The notes under the pieces: model-generated
Seen by the model: only the letters and a program-made list of their open reading frames with translations
Database searches by the model: none
What the model was told of the DNA's origin: nothing
NCBI RefSeq assembly: GCF_003475325.1
Contig: NZ_QRQC01000011.1
Span: 26,655-90,654 of the forward strand
Reading direction: 5' to 3'
DNA length: 64,000 nt
From: Collinsella sp. AF33-16
GTDB lineage: Bacteria > Actinomycetota > Coriobacteriia > Coriobacteriales > Coriobacteriaceae
In this document: one piece after another, positions 15,643 through 24,226 of the stretch
Layout of the letters: the number at the start of each line of letters is the position of its first letter
Position numbering within the stretch: the stretch's first letter is position 1
Translations under genes and position numbers: made by a program

Positions 15643-16545
15643 CTAGAAACCGTGGCGCTCCAGGAAACGGAAGGCCAGGCGGATCCAAGGACGGACTGCC
15701 ACCTGCTTGTCCTCGTTGTCGACCGCGGTGTTGGCGTTGCCGAGCGAAAGGCCGTGACCGCCCTGGTCAAAGACGTGCATCTCGCAAGCGACGCCCTCCT
15801 CGGCCATGCGCTGCGCAAACGGATAGACCTGTGCGATCGGCGCTGTCTTGTCGTCGGACACGCCCCACACAAAGGTCGGGGGCATCTGGCGCGAAACGTG
15901 CGTGGTAGGGCAAATGTCGGCCAGGTGCTCATCGGTCGCCTCGCCGCCCGTCACCATCGACAGATAGTCGTTGAGCAAATCGCGCCCCGTCTTGCCACCC
16001 GTCTTGGGCACGCGCAGGTCGATGCGCGGGTCGCGCGTCTGCATATCGCGCACATAGGCAAGGTCGAGCAACGGATAGCCCAGCACCACGGCGTCGGGAC
16101 GAATATCCTCCGGACGAGCCCCGGCAAGGCCCGCGAAAGGTCCGGTCTTCCACTGCGTTGCCAACGAGGCGCAGATCATGCCGCCCGCCGAGAAACCCAC
16201 GATGCACACGCGCTTGGGATCGACATGCCACTCGTCGGCGTTGGCGCGCACGGTAGCGACCATCTTGGCGAGGTCCGCCTGCGGGTGCGGAAAGCTCACG
16301 TCGCCCGTGGCGCTCGTCACATAGTTGAGCACAAAGGCCTGGTAGCCGCGGTCCAAAAACGCAAACGCCACCGGGTCCTGCTCGTGCGGAGCGATATGCG
16401 TAAACCCGCCTCCGCCGCAGATGATCACCGCGGGGCGGCGGCCATTGGGCTTGTCGGGCAGCGGCTCGGCACCCAGATACGTAAACGTCGCCGGATAATC
16501 CTCGGTCGGCTCCTCGCCCCACAGCGCATGGTTCTCAATAATCAT
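15643..16545 (-). CDS. Alpha/beta-hydrolase, acetyl-esterase/xylanase-type
   Basis: 300-residue cytoplasmic esterase with an alpha/beta-hydrolase fold. It has an oxyanion-hole segment VIICGGGGFTHIAPHEQDPVA (41-61), the nucleophile elbow VGFSAGG with S119, an Asp region WGVSDDKTAP and the catalytic His in QGGHGLSLG. Proteins with this layout deacetylate or de-esterify carbohydrates; the real substrate is unknown. I take the ATG at 16543-16545, which has GGAGGGA upstream. A much longer in-frame reading upstream is only the antisense of the PTS gene. The structured element A begins right after its stop. Confidence 0.88.
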   Translation of the reverse strand: MIIENHALWGEEPTEDYPATFTYLGAEPLPDKPNGRRPAVIICGGGGFTHIAPHEQDPVAFAFLDRGYQAFVLNYVTSATGDVSFPHPQADLAKMVATVRANADEWHVDPKRVCIVGFSAGGMICASLATQWKTGPFAGLAGARPEDIRPDAVVLGYPLLDLAYVRDMQTRDPRIDLRVPKTGGKTGRDLLNDYLSMVTGGEATDEHLADICPTTHVSRQMPPTFVWGVSDDKTAPIAQVYPFAQRMAEEGVACEMHVFDQGGHGLSLGNANTAVDNEDKQVAVRPWIRLAFRFLERHGF

Positions 16546-16731
16546 AGGTGCTCCCTCCGTGCGATTCGTGCGCACTCGTTTTTCGCACCTTAGCGTACCC
16601 CACTTGAGCCCGCGGCGCAGAAACACCCCCGCAATAAGTTGGCCTTCAACTGATATATCACAAAATCGCTGTTCAGAGGTATCGTTGGACAGCGTAAAAT
16701 AGGAGCGCTGACCGTGCTGGGAAACACGTAC

Positions 16732-16741
16732 GAAACGTTTC
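16732..16741. promoter_or_regulatory. Perfect palindrome GAAACGTTTC, possible LacI-type operator
   Basis: Ten-base perfect palindrome with further flanking symmetry (GGAAAC at 16720-16725 against GTTTCC at 16737-16742), 50 bases upstream of the PTS IIA start. The form is like LacI/CcpA-family operators. No matching regulator is next to it. Confidence 0.4.
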
Positions 16742-16791
16742 CGGCAAACCACACGCGTGCAACATGCGCGCCTGATACGTTGGAGGCATCT

Positions 16792-17355
16792 ATGGGTCTG
16801 CTCGATTCGCTCAAGTCCACGTTCACTTCGTCGGGCGAGGCGTCCGTTCCGCCCGCAGCAAGCTTCGCCACCCGCGAAGGCGTCATCTACGCTCCCGTCA
16901 ACGGCGTGCTCGTCAATCTGAGTGAGGTTCCCGACGAGACCATCGCCTCGGGCATGCTCGGCCAGGGCTACGGCATCGAGCCCATTACCGGCACCATTTA
17001 CGCCCCCGCTAACGGCCGTATCGGCGCCACCACCGTCACCAACCACTCCATCGGCATGATCACCGAGGACGGTCTTCGCGTGTTCATCCATGTTGGCCTG
17101 GGCACCGTGGAAATGAACGGCAAGGGTTTTGCCCGCTTTGTCGAGATGGGTGACACGGTCAAGGCCGGCCAGCCGCTCATCAGCTTCGATCGCGAGGCCA
17201 TCAAGGCCGCCGGCCACGAGGACATCGTGACCGTCATCATCTCCGAGCTCGATCGTCTTAAGAGCATCGACCATGTCGGCGAGTCCGGAACGCTTATCGG
17301 CGGCAACCCGCTCGTCAAACTGGGCGACCCGCTGCTGGTAGCCAAGACCAAGTAG
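16792..17355 (+). CDS. PTS glucose-family IIA component (stand-alone)
   Basis: 187-residue phosphocarrier of the glucose-type phosphotransferase system; accepts phosphate from HPr and passes it to an IIB domain. Conserved features are TGTIYAPANGRI, THSIGMIT-like TNHSIGMITEDGL with H85, and the phosphorylated H100 in VFIHVGLGTVEMNGKGF. The N-terminal 30 residues are a short extension beyond the usual Crr start. No IIB or IIC gene is adjacent, so it probably serves a permease elsewhere and may also regulate, as IIA-Glc does. The start at 16792 has TTGGAGG 5 bases upstream. Confidence 0.92.
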   Translation: MGLLDSLKSTFTSSGEASVPPAASFATREGVIYAPVNGVLVNLSEVPDETIASGMLGQGYGIEPITGTIYAPANGRIGATTVTNHSIGMITEDGLRVFIHVGLGTVEMNGKGFARFVEMGDTVKAGQPLISFDREAIKAAGHEDIVTVIISELDRLKSIDHVGESGTLIGGNPLVKLGDPLLVAKTK

Positions 17356-17388
17356 CCAGGCCCCGCGCCACACAGCCAAAAGGCAACA

Positions 17389-17428
17389 CGAAAAGCGCCC
17401 ACGAGCATTTGCCGTGGGCGCTTTTCGT
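17389..17428 (+). terminator. Terminator after PTS IIA gene
   Basis: Stem of about 14 bp (GAAAAGCGCCCACG with CGTGGGCGCTTTTC) with its own TTTT inside the 3' arm, 35 bases after the stop. The A-rich 5' side allows bidirectional use. Confidence 0.8.
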
Positions 17429-17535
17429 TTGAAAAACCATCCCGCCAATGCCTTATCTGTATAGCCCAAATGAGCCGAGCTGCTAGAATATCGAACTGTA
17501 TGGATAACTATCATTCAACCGTTATGGGAGGATAC

Positions 17536-18939
17536 GTGAACCGCACCAAAATCGCGCAGCTTTACGCCGATGCCGAGTCGCTTGGCGGCCAGACCGTCAC
17601 CGTCGCCGGCTGGGTCAAGTCCATCCGCGACATGAAGAACTTTGGCTTTGTTACGCTCAACGACGGCAGCTGCTTCCGCGACCTGCAGGTCGTCATGAAC
17701 CGCGAGGCACTCGACAACTACGACGAGATCGCCCATCAAAACGTCTCGGCCGCACTCATTTGCACCGGCACCGTCAAGCTGACCCCCGATGCGCCCCAGC
17801 CCTTCGAGCTTTCTGCCACCTCCATCGAGGTCGAGGGCGTCAGCGCCCCGGATTACCCGCTGCAGAAGAAGCGCGCAACCGTCGAGTTCCTGCGCACCCA
17901 GCAGCACCTGCGCCCGCGCACCAACCTGTTCCGCGCCGTGTTCCGCATCCGTTCTGTCGCGGCTGCCGCCATCCACCGCTTCTTCCAGGAGCAGGGCTTT
18001 GTCTACGTCAACACCCCCATCATCACCACGAGTGACTGCGAGGGCGCCGGCGAGATGTTCCGCGTGACCACGCTCGACCCCAAAAATCCGCCCCTCACCG
18101 AGTCCGGCGAGGTCGACTGGAGCCAGGACTTCTTTGGCAAGCACGCGAGCCTTACCGTGTCCGGCCAGCTCAATGCCGAAAACTTTGCCATGGCCTTTGG
18201 CGACGTGTACACCTTTGGCCCCACCTTCCGCGCCGAAAACTCCAACACCACGCGCCACGCCGCCGAGTTTTGGATGATCGAGCCCGAGATGGCCTTTGCC
18301 GACCTGAACGACTACATGGATAACGCCGAGGCCATGCTCAAGTACGTCCTTAAGGACGTTATGGCCACCTGCCCCGACGAGCTCAATATGCTCAACAAGT
18401 TTGTGGACAAGGGCCTGATCGAGCGCCTGGACCATGTGGCAAACTCCGACTTTGCCCGCGTTACCTACACCGAGGCTGTCGAAATCCTGGAGCAGGCAGT
18501 CGCTGCTGGCCACCAGTTTGATTACCCCGTCAGCTGGGGCATCGACCTGCAGACCGAGCACGAGCGTTTCCTGACCGAGGAGCACTTTAAGCGACCGACC
18601 TTCGTAACCGACTACCCGGCCGAGATCAAGGCGTTCTACATGCGCATGAACGAGGACGGCAAGACCGTCGCCGCCGCCGACTGCCTGGTTCCCGGTATCG
18701 GCGAGATTATCGGCGGCTCCCAGCGCGAGGAGCGCCTGGATCTGCTCGAGGCCCGCATCAAGGACCTGGGCATGAATCCCGAGCAGTACAAGTACTACCT
18801 TGACCTGCGCCGCTACGGTTCCTGCAAGCACGCCGGCTACGGCTTGGGCTTCGAGCGCTTGGTCATGTATCTGACCGGCGTGGGCAACATCCGCGACGTC
18901 CTGCCGCACCCGCGCACCGTGGGCAACGCCGACTTCTAA
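17536..18939 (+). CDS. asnS: Asparaginyl-tRNA synthetase
   Basis: Charges tRNA-Asn with asparagine; class IIb synthetase of 467 residues. The N-terminal OB fold holds [23 protein letters not shown]. The catalytic domain has motif 2 [21 protein letters not shown] and motif 3 [14 protein letters not shown]. The [18 protein letters not shown] block is motif 1. I chose GTG 17536-17538, because GGGAGG lies 4-10 bases upstream and it gives the normal N-terminus; upstream in-frame ATGs at 17470 and 17500 lack a site. It has its own terminator. Confidence 0.96.
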   Translation: MNRTKIAQLYADAESLGGQTVTVAGWVKSIRDMKNFGFVTLNDGSCFRDLQVVMNREALDNYDEIAHQNVSAALICTGTVKLTPDAPQPFELSATSIEVEGVSAPDYPLQKKRATVEFLRTQQHLRPRTNLFRAVFRIRSVAAAAIHRFFQEQGFVYVNTPIITTSDCEGAGEMFRVTTLDPKNPPLTESGEVDWSQDFFGKHASLTVSGQLNAENFAMAFGDVYTFGPTFRAENSNTTRHAAEFWMIEPEMAFADLNDYMDNAEAMLKYVLKDVMATCPDELNMLNKFVDKGLIERLDHVANSDFARVTYTEAVEILEQAVAAGHQFDYPVSWGIDLQTEHERFLTEEHFKRPTFVTDYPAEIKAFYMRMNEDGKTVAAADCLVPGIGEIIGGSQREERLDLLEARIKDLGMNPEQYKYYLDLRRYGSCKHAGYGLGFERLVMYLTGVGNIRDVLPHPRTVGNADF

Positions 18940-18980
18940 TCGCCACAGCGCCACCGAACGCGTTCCAGCGCATCACGCCA

Positions 18981-19012
18981 GCGCCTCTCGGCAAGCCGAG
19001 GGGCGCTTTTTT
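18981..19012 (+). terminator. Terminator after asnS
   Basis: Stem GCGCCTCTCGGC/GCCGAGGGGCGC with T6 immediately after, 42 bases past the asnS stop. Textbook Rho-independent form. Confidence 0.9.
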
Positions 19013-19188
19013 CAACAGTATCCGTCAAGCTTTTGGCAAGATTTTGGTCAGTTGAGCAGGGCTGTTGAAAACTCGACCCGCCGCTTGCCGACGACTACCG
19101 ACCGCCCGGAGTGTCCTGCACCCCTGGGAAAGCCCCGCGCCCTAGGCTCCATACCGTCGCCACCCAAAACGGAAAGGACGTGGACGCC

Positions 19189-19974
19189 ATGACCGAAACC
19201 GCTGTTGAAACTTACGAGACCACGACGAGGGGCGCCGCCTCGATGGCAGCCTATCGCGCCGTTCGCATCCTGCAATTATTAAGCGAAAACACCGGCGAGG
19301 ACAAGGCCATGCTTTCCGATGAGTTGATCCGGCGTCTCGCCCATCCCGACGACCCCGCCCGCATGCCCATCTCGGCGGCGCGGCGCAGCATCTACACCGC
19401 CATCTCCGCACTTCGCCATGCCGGATACGAAATTGAATACAAGCGCGGCGTGGGGTATCGGCTCTTGACCCGTCCGCTCACCGACGAAGAGATCATCCGG
19501 CTCCACGGCATGGTCATGCGCAACCGCTCTACGCCCATCGCCATTCGAAAAAGCATGGCGCAGCACCTGGTCGCCATGGCGAGTGCCGACGTTCGCGGCT
19601 ACCTCGATGCACCCGAGCCTGCTCCAAGCGCAGGCGACAAATCCACCAAGGCCATACGCACGCCCGTCAAGCGCATCGATGCCTGCGAGCTCATCGAGCA
19701 GGCCATCGACCACGGAACCACGGTGAGTTTTGATATTTCGAGTGTCACGGCACGCGGAGAGGTCGAAGTGGCGCGGATGACACTCCGGCCCTTTGCCATC
19801 AAGCAACGAGACGGCATCTCGTATTTGCTGGGAACGGTCTATGACGCGCGAGGCGCCGACGACACGCTGCGTACCGTTGAGATCGGCCGCATGAGAAACG
19901 TCACCACACGTCTCCTCGACGGCAAGAAGCTCTTCGCCGTCCTGGACGAGGACGATGCCTCCTCCGCCGCATAA
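19189..19974 (+). CDS. Helix-turn-helix regulator with WYL-like C-terminal domain
   Basis: 261-residue probable transcriptional regulator. Residues 15-100 form a winged-helix segment (AAYRAVRILQLLSE...SAARRSIYTAISALRHAGYEIEYKRGVGYRLL). The C-terminal part has the WYL-type pattern LRPFAIKQRDGISYLLGTVYDARG...TVEIGRMRNVT, in which the ligand-binding Trp-Tyr-Leu is replaced by SYL. The start at ATG 19189 follows GGAAAGGA. An ABC importer gene set follows 160 bases downstream on the same strand, so control of that importer is possible but not shown. Confidence 0.8.
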   Translation: MTETAVETYETTTRGAASMAAYRAVRILQLLSENTGEDKAMLSDELIRRLAHPDDPARMPISAARRSIYTAISALRHAGYEIEYKRGVGYRLLTRPLTDEEIIRLHGMVMRNRSTPIAIRKSMAQHLVAMASADVRGYLDAPEPAPSAGDKSTKAIRTPVKRIDACELIEQAIDHGTTVSFDISSVTARGEVEVARMTLRPFAIKQRDGISYLLGTVYDARGADDTLRTVEIGRMRNVTTRLLDGKKLFAVLDEDDASSAA

Positions 19975-20134
19975 GACCCTCCGCCGCCCATTCGACTACC
20001 CGTACCGCCCATCCGATTCTGTATTAAAAAACCCGCCAGGCTGTTGTAAAAATGGACATCAGCGCTACTATAGTTCCACTTGCACTTTGTCCCAGTGCAG
20101 TGTTTCCAGCCATTTTTATACTGGGGGTAATGAT

Positions 20135-21115
20135 ATGAAGGACATCACCATCAGCCGCAGGAGCCTTCTGGTCTCCGCCGGTCTGCTCGCGCTCGCCCCG
20201 CTCGCCGGATGCGGCGGCAACTCTGGTTCCGGCTCTGCTGCCGCCGGTTCCGACTACACCATCGGCGTTCTGCAACTCACCGAGCACTCCGCACTCGATG
20301 CCGCCAACGACGGCTTTGTCAAGGCCATCAAGGAGAGCGGCCTTAAGGTCAAGATCGACCAGAAGAACGCCCAGAACGACCAGTCCACGTGTAAGTCCAT
20401 TGCCGACAAGTTTGTGGGCGACAACGTCAACCTGATTTATGCCATCGCCACGCCCGCCGCGCAGGCTGCCGCCGGCGCCACGGCCGATATCCCCATCGTG
20501 GGCTGTGCCATCACCGACTACGCCGCCTCCGGCCTGGTCCAGGACAACGACAAGCCCGGCACCAACGTCACGGGCGCTTCCGACCTCACCCCAGTCGCCG
20601 AGCAGCTCGAGATGATGCAGAAGGTCCTGCCCGACGTTAAAAAGGTCGGCCTGCTCTACTGCACCGCCGAGTCCAACTCCGACGTCCAGATCAAAGCCGC
20701 CAAGAAGGAGCTCAACAAGCTGGGCCTCGAGTACACCGATTTCACCGTCTCGAGCTCCAACGAGATTCAGTCCGTCGTCGAGTCTGCCGTGGGCAAGGTC
20801 GACGCGCTGTACTCCCCCACTGACAACACCATCGCCGCGGGCGCTTCGCAGGTCGGCCAGATCTGCAAGGAGAACAAGCTTCCCTTCGTGACTGGCGAGG
20901 AGGGCATGTGCATGGCCGGCGGCCTGTTCACCCTCTCCATCAATTACGAGGATCTGGGCTACGCCGCGGGCGAGATGGCCGTCAAGATTCTGAAGGGCGA
21001 GGCCAAGCCCGAAGACATGCCTATCAAGCACCTCTCGAGCAAGGACCTGGTCGTCGTCAAGAACGACGAGATGGCCGAGGCCCTGGGCATCGACCTTTCC
21101 GCTCTGGACGCGTAA
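20135..21115 (+). CDS. ABC importer substrate-binding lipoprotein (ABC_sub_bind family)
   Basis: 326 residues, lipid-anchored outside the membrane. The signal peptide MKDITISRRSLLVSAGLLAL ends in the lipobox LAGC with lipidated C26. The mature part has the type I periplasmic-binding layout of the COG2984 family (TIGVLQLTEHSALDAANDGF, QNDQSTCKSIADKFV, GEEGMCMAGGLFTLSINYEDLGY). Members of this family bind tryptophan, tyrosine or other amino acids. It lies first in an importer set with a permease and an ATPase. GGGGG precedes the ATG; a longer in-frame reading upstream has no site and would mask the signal peptide. Confidence 0.93.
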   Translation: MKDITISRRSLLVSAGLLALAPLAGCGGNSGSGSAAAGSDYTIGVLQLTEHSALDAANDGFVKAIKESGLKVKIDQKNAQNDQSTCKSIADKFVGDNVNLIYAIATPAAQAAAGATADIPIVGCAITDYAASGLVQDNDKPGTNVTGASDLTPVAEQLEMMQKVLPDVKKVGLLYCTAESNSDVQIKAAKKELNKLGLEYTDFTVSSSNEIQSVVESAVGKVDALYSPTDNTIAAGASQVGQICKENKLPFVTGEEGMCMAGGLFTLSINYEDLGYAAGEMAVKILKGEAKPEDMPIKHLSSKDLVVVKNDEMAEALGIDLSALDA

Positions 21116-21183
21116 TGCTATACGCGGCATGCGTCTAGAGCCCGTGCTCGCGCTTTAGCTGCGTTATTCAATATCTGAGCCAC

Positions 21184-21224
21184 AGGGGCGGGCGCTGTAG
21201 ACCGGCGTCCGCCCTGCTTGTTTC
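21184..21224 (+). terminator. Hairpin after the binding-protein gene
   Basis: GC-rich stem GGGGCGG-GCGC with GGCGT-CCGCCC followed by a T-rich tail. In binding-protein-dependent operons such a hairpin often lowers expression of the membrane components relative to the binding protein; that role is inferred. Confidence 0.55.
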
Positions 21225-21318
21225 AGGTAAAACAAAACGTCTGTCCGCAGCTCTTCTATGCATTGTTACCGCTATTATGGTGAATCACGTGTCCACCCTA
21301 TCCTAGGAGGTATGAAGC

Positions 21319-22242
21319 ATGCTCATTGCATTGCAGGGCGCCGTTTCGCAGGGCGTCCTCTGGGGCATTATGGTGCTTGGCGTGTTTATCACGTTCCGCC
21401 TGCTCGACATTCCCGATATGACCTGCGACGGCAGCTTTGCCCTCGGCGGCTGCGTCTGCGCTGTGCTCATCGTCAATAACAACGTCGACCCGCTGCTCGC
21501 CGTGCTGGCCGGTATGTGCGCCGGCGCCATCGCGGGTGCCGTCACGGGCATTTTGACCACCGTCTTCGAGATTCCCGCGATCCTCGCCGGAATCCTCACC
21601 CAGATCAGCCTGTGGTCCATCAACCTGCGCATCATGGGCAAGTCCAATACGCCAATTCTTGCCAAGGGCACCGTGTTCTCGGCCGTCAGCAATATGACCG
21701 GTCTGCCGCAGTCCACCGTTGCCATCATCTTAGGCATCCTGCTCGCCGTGGCTATCGTTGCCATCCTGTATTGGTTCTTTGGCACCGAGATCGGCTCGGC
21801 GCTGCGCGCCACCGGCAACAACGAGTACATGATCCGCGCTCTGGGCGTCAACACCAACTCCACCAAGATGATCGCCCTCGTGCTCTCCAACGCCCTCATC
21901 GGCCTTTCGGGCGCGCTTATCTGCCAGAGCCAGAAGTATGCCGACATTGGCATGGGCACCGGCGCCATCGTTATCGGTCTTGCCGCCATCGTCATCGGCG
22001 AGGTGCTCGGCCGCCTGCTGCCCGGCGGTCTCACGCAGTTTAGCGTCCGTCTTGCCTCCGCCGTCTTTGGCTCCGTGGTGTACTTCCTTATCCGCGCCAT
22101 CGTGCTGCAGCTGGGCATGGACGCCAACGACATGAAACTGCTCTCTGCTGTGATTGTCGCCGTGGCCCTGTGCGTGCCCGTGGTTTGGGAGCGCTATAAG
22201 CTCCGCAGCTCCTACACGAAGGGAGATGAGGCAGATGCTTAA
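21319..22242 (+). CDS. ABC importer permease (COG4120 type)
   Basis: 307-residue inner-membrane permease with about 9 hydrophobic segments; starts MLIALQGAVSQGVLWGIMVLGVFITF. The family block LLDIPDMTCDGSFALGGCVCA is characteristic of permeases that pair with ABC_sub_bind proteins. RATGNNEYMIRALGVNT (about 173-189) is the cytoplasmic loop contacting the ATPase. TAGGAGG lies upstream. The ATPase gene overlaps its end by 8 bases, indicating translational coupling. Substrate unknown; amino acids such as tryptophan or tyrosine are the usual cargo of relatives. Confidence 0.93.
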   Translation: MLIALQGAVSQGVLWGIMVLGVFITFRLLDIPDMTCDGSFALGGCVCAVLIVNNNVDPLLAVLAGMCAGAIAGAVTGILTTVFEIPAILAGILTQISLWSINLRIMGKSNTPILAKGTVFSAVSNMTGLPQSTVAIILGILLAVAIVAILYWFFGTEIGSALRATGNNEYMIRALGVNTNSTKMIALVLSNALIGLSGALICQSQKYADIGMGTGAIVIGLAAIVIGEVLGRLLPGGLTQFSVRLASAVFGSVVYFLIRAIVLQLGMDANDMKLLSAVIVAVALCVPVVWERYKLRSSYTKGDEADA

Positions 22243-23029
22243 GCTCTCGCACGTCAAGAAGACCTTTAACAAGGGCACCGTCACCGAGAAGCGCGCGCTC
22301 ACCGGCGTCGACCTTACCCTCAACGACGGCGACTTTGTAACTGTGATCGGCGGCAACGGCGCCGGCAAATCCACGCTGCTCAACATGATTGCCGGCGTAT
22401 ATCCGCTCGATTCGGGCGTTATCGAGCTCGACGGCACCGACATCTCGCGCCTGAGCGAGTCGCAGCGCGCCAAGTACCTGGGCCGCGTGTTCCAGGATCC
22501 CATGCGCGGCACCGCAGCCGACATGCAGATTGCCGAGAACTTGGCCCTCGCCAAGCGTCGCGGCCAGCGTCGCGGCCTTTCGTGGGGCGTCACCAAGGCC
22601 GAGAAGGACGAGTACGTTGAGTTGCTCAAGCGCCTGGACCTTGGCCTGGACACGCGCCTCAACGCCAAGGTCGGCCTGCTTTCGGGTGGCCAGCGCCAGG
22701 CACTCACGCTGCTCATGGCCACGCTCACCAAGCCGCGCTTGCTGCTGCTCGACGAGCACACCGCGGCACTCGACCCCAAGACCGCCTCTAAGGTGCTCAA
22801 TCTGACCGAGGAGATTGTCGACGAGAACCACCTGACCACGCTCATGGTCACGCACAACATGAATGACGCCATCCGTCTGGGCAATCGCCTGATCATGATG
22901 CACGAGGGCCACGTTATCTACGACGTGGCGGGCGACGAGAAGAAGTCGCTCACCGTCGCCGACCTGCTGCAGAAGTTCGAGGAGGTCTCGGGCGGCGAGC
23001 TCGCCAACGACCGCATGCTGCTGAGCTAA
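22235..23029 (+). CDS. ABC importer ATP-binding protein
   Basis: 264-residue ATPase of the same importer. Walker A GGNGAGKST, signature LSGGQRQALTLLMA, Walker B LLLLDEHTAALDP and switch His in MVTHNMNDA are all present. DEHTAALDPKTASKVL is typical for COG1101 ATPases. It starts inside the permease gene (ATG 22235) and its stop TAA lies within the first bases of a palindromic repeat (23028-23068), so that repeat is expected to end the operon. Confidence 0.95.
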   Translation: MLKLSHVKKTFNKGTVTEKRALTGVDLTLNDGDFVTVIGGNGAGKSTLLNMIAGVYPLDSGVIELDGTDISRLSESQRAKYLGRVFQDPMRGTAADMQIAENLALAKRRGQRRGLSWGVTKAEKDEYVELLKRLDLGLDTRLNAKVGLLSGGQRQALTLLMATLTKPRLLLLDEHTAALDPKTASKVLNLTEEIVDENHLTTLMVTHNMNDAIRLGNRLIMMHEGHVIYDVAGDEKKSLTVADLLQKFEEVSGGELANDRMLLS

Positions 23030-23068
23030 AACCTGCCAATAAGGGACAGGTTTATTTTGGCAGGTTTT
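23028..23068. repeat. AAACCTGCC palindromic repeat, overlaps an ABC ATPase stop
   Basis: Arms AAAACCTGCCAA and TTGGCAGGTTTT around an AGGGACAGGTT centre. A closely similar sequence occurs on the other strand at 57509-57545 beside rph. It can act as a terminator because T-rich sequence follows. Confidence 0.75.
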
Positions 23069-23083
23069 ATCTGCGCAAACGTC

Positions 23084-23123
23084 AAAACCGCCGCAAAGGA
23101 ACAGATACCTTTGCGACGGTTTT
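23084..23123. repeat. Palindromic repeat, degenerate family 3 copy
   Basis: Arms AAAACCGCCGCAAAGG and CCTTTGCGACGGTTTT around AACAGATA. It resembles the AAAACCACC...GGTGGTTTT repeats at 24131, 26865, 28877 and 30587, with a diverged centre. Confidence 0.65.
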
Positions 23124-23186
23124 CGCATATCATGTCGATAATCCAGCGTCAGCAGGAACCACTGGTTAAGAACTAAGGAAACTGCC

Positions 23187-23350
23187 ATGAGAAGACTCCT
23201 TCCCCGTCTTGCTTGACCGCCGCACTCCTTGCCGGCGTGCTCGCCGGCGGCCCAGCTTACGCCACCGCGGCCACCCCATCTCAAGTTATCGGCCCGTCCG
23301 ATGTGATCGGACGGGCTTTTTGGTGGGTATCATGGTTGAATGATCATTAG
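23187..23350 (+). pseudogene. Frameshifted remnant of a secreted protein (signal peptide only)
   Basis: An ATG at 23187 with AAGGAA upstream reads MRRLLPRLA and then hits TGA (23214). Shifting by one base restores LTAALLAGVLAGGPAYATAA, a normal signal peptide ending in an AxA-type site. That frame then runs only to a TAG at 23348 through a terminator hairpin, so the mature domain is missing. Both a frameshift and a large internal deletion are needed to explain it. Confidence 0.6.
23291..23322 (+). terminator. Terminator at the end of the pseudogene
   Basis: Stem GCCCGTCCGAT/ATCGGACGGGC with T5 after it. Its perfect form suggests it belonged to the former full-length secreted-protein gene. 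Confidence 0.8.
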
Positions 23351-23364
23351 GAGGTTTTCCCTAC

Positions 23365-24132
23365 ATGGAATTGTTTGAACCGATTCTTCATTTCTTTGAG
23401 CAGCGCTGGGTCCACAACATCATCTGGGCCGTCATCTTGGTAATAGTCACCGCCATCGCCGCCAAGGTGGCATCCAAGACCCTGCGCCACCTACTCAACC
23501 GAGACGACAACCCGCTTCCCGCATCGAGCATCTTCATCAACATCGCGCGTGCCGTCATTTGGATGATCGGCGGCAGCTTTATCCTCGACAACTGCTTTGG
23601 CATTAACGCAAACGCGCTCGTCGCCGCTCTTGGCGTCGGCGGCATCGCCATCTCGCTCGGCTTTCAGGACACGCTATCAAACCTTATCGGCGGCATGCAA
23701 GTGACCTTTATGGGCATCATCAAGCCCGGCGACAATATCGAGGTCGGCGGCGTGTCGGGCGTGGTCCAGGACATCACTTGGCGCCACACGACCATCGAGG
23801 ACGCCTGCGGACAGACCATCATCGTCCCCAACTCCAACATCTCCAAGAACACACTCGTGCACCTCATGCCCTTTGGACGCGTTGTCGTTCCCGTCGCGGT
23901 GAAGGACACGTCAAAGTGGGACTCGCTCGATGCGCTGGCAGACGAGCTCGCCTGTGCCACCAAGGTCGCCGTTTCACCCATCTCGGGCTTTGACAAGGAA
24001 CCCTACGTGCTCTTTAGCGAGATCGGCGACTTTGGCATTAAGGGTAAGATCATCTTTATCGTCAGTGACGACAGCACCACCTTTACGGCAGCCGACGCCT
24101 GCATCCGCGCCATCGCCCCCATCATCGCCTAA
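23365..24132 (+). CDS. mscS: Small-conductance mechanosensitive channel family protein
   Basis: 255-residue MscS-type channel that releases solutes under osmotic down-shock. It has about three N-terminal transmembrane segments (14-34, 55-77 and the pore helix). The pore-lining TM3 reads ALVAALGVGGIAISLGFQDTLSNLIGG with the glycine/alanine pattern of the family. The beta domain includes GDNIEVGGVSGVVQDITWRHTTI and VPNSNISKN. The length is close to E. coli MscS (286), with a shorter N-terminus. TTAGGAGG precedes the ATG. It is a single gene followed by a palindromic repeat. Confidence 0.93.
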   Translation: MELFEPILHFFEQRWVHNIIWAVILVIVTAIAAKVASKTLRHLLNRDDNPLPASSIFINIARAVIWMIGGSFILDNCFGINANALVAALGVGGIAISLGFQDTLSNLIGGMQVTFMGIIKPGDNIEVGGVSGVVQDITWRHTTIEDACGQTIIVPNSNISKNTLVHLMPFGRVVVPVAVKDTSKWDSLDALADELACATKVAVSPISGFDKEPYVLFSEIGDFGIKGKIIFIVSDDSTTFTAADACIRAIAPIIA

Positions 24133-24170
24133 AACCACCGCAAAGGGGACAGGCACCTTTGTGGTGGTTT
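24131..24170. repeat. GGGGACAGGCACC palindromic repeat, family 3 copy 1
   Basis: Arms AAAACCACCGCAAAGG and CCTTTGTGGTGGTTT with centre GGACAGGCA. It begins on the mscS stop codon. It may act as the mscS terminator; other copies are at 26865, 28877 and (inverted) 30587. Confidence 0.8.
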
Positions 24171-24226
24171 CGCATCGTGGTACCATGGTTCATATCGTTG
24201 TTTAAACGACTAAGGGAGTAGACACC

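Noticed and set aside
16546..17514. Long minus-strand extension of the esterase frame
   Set aside because: It is the antisense of the PTS IIA gene. The esterase has a good ribosome site at 16545 and normal length from there.
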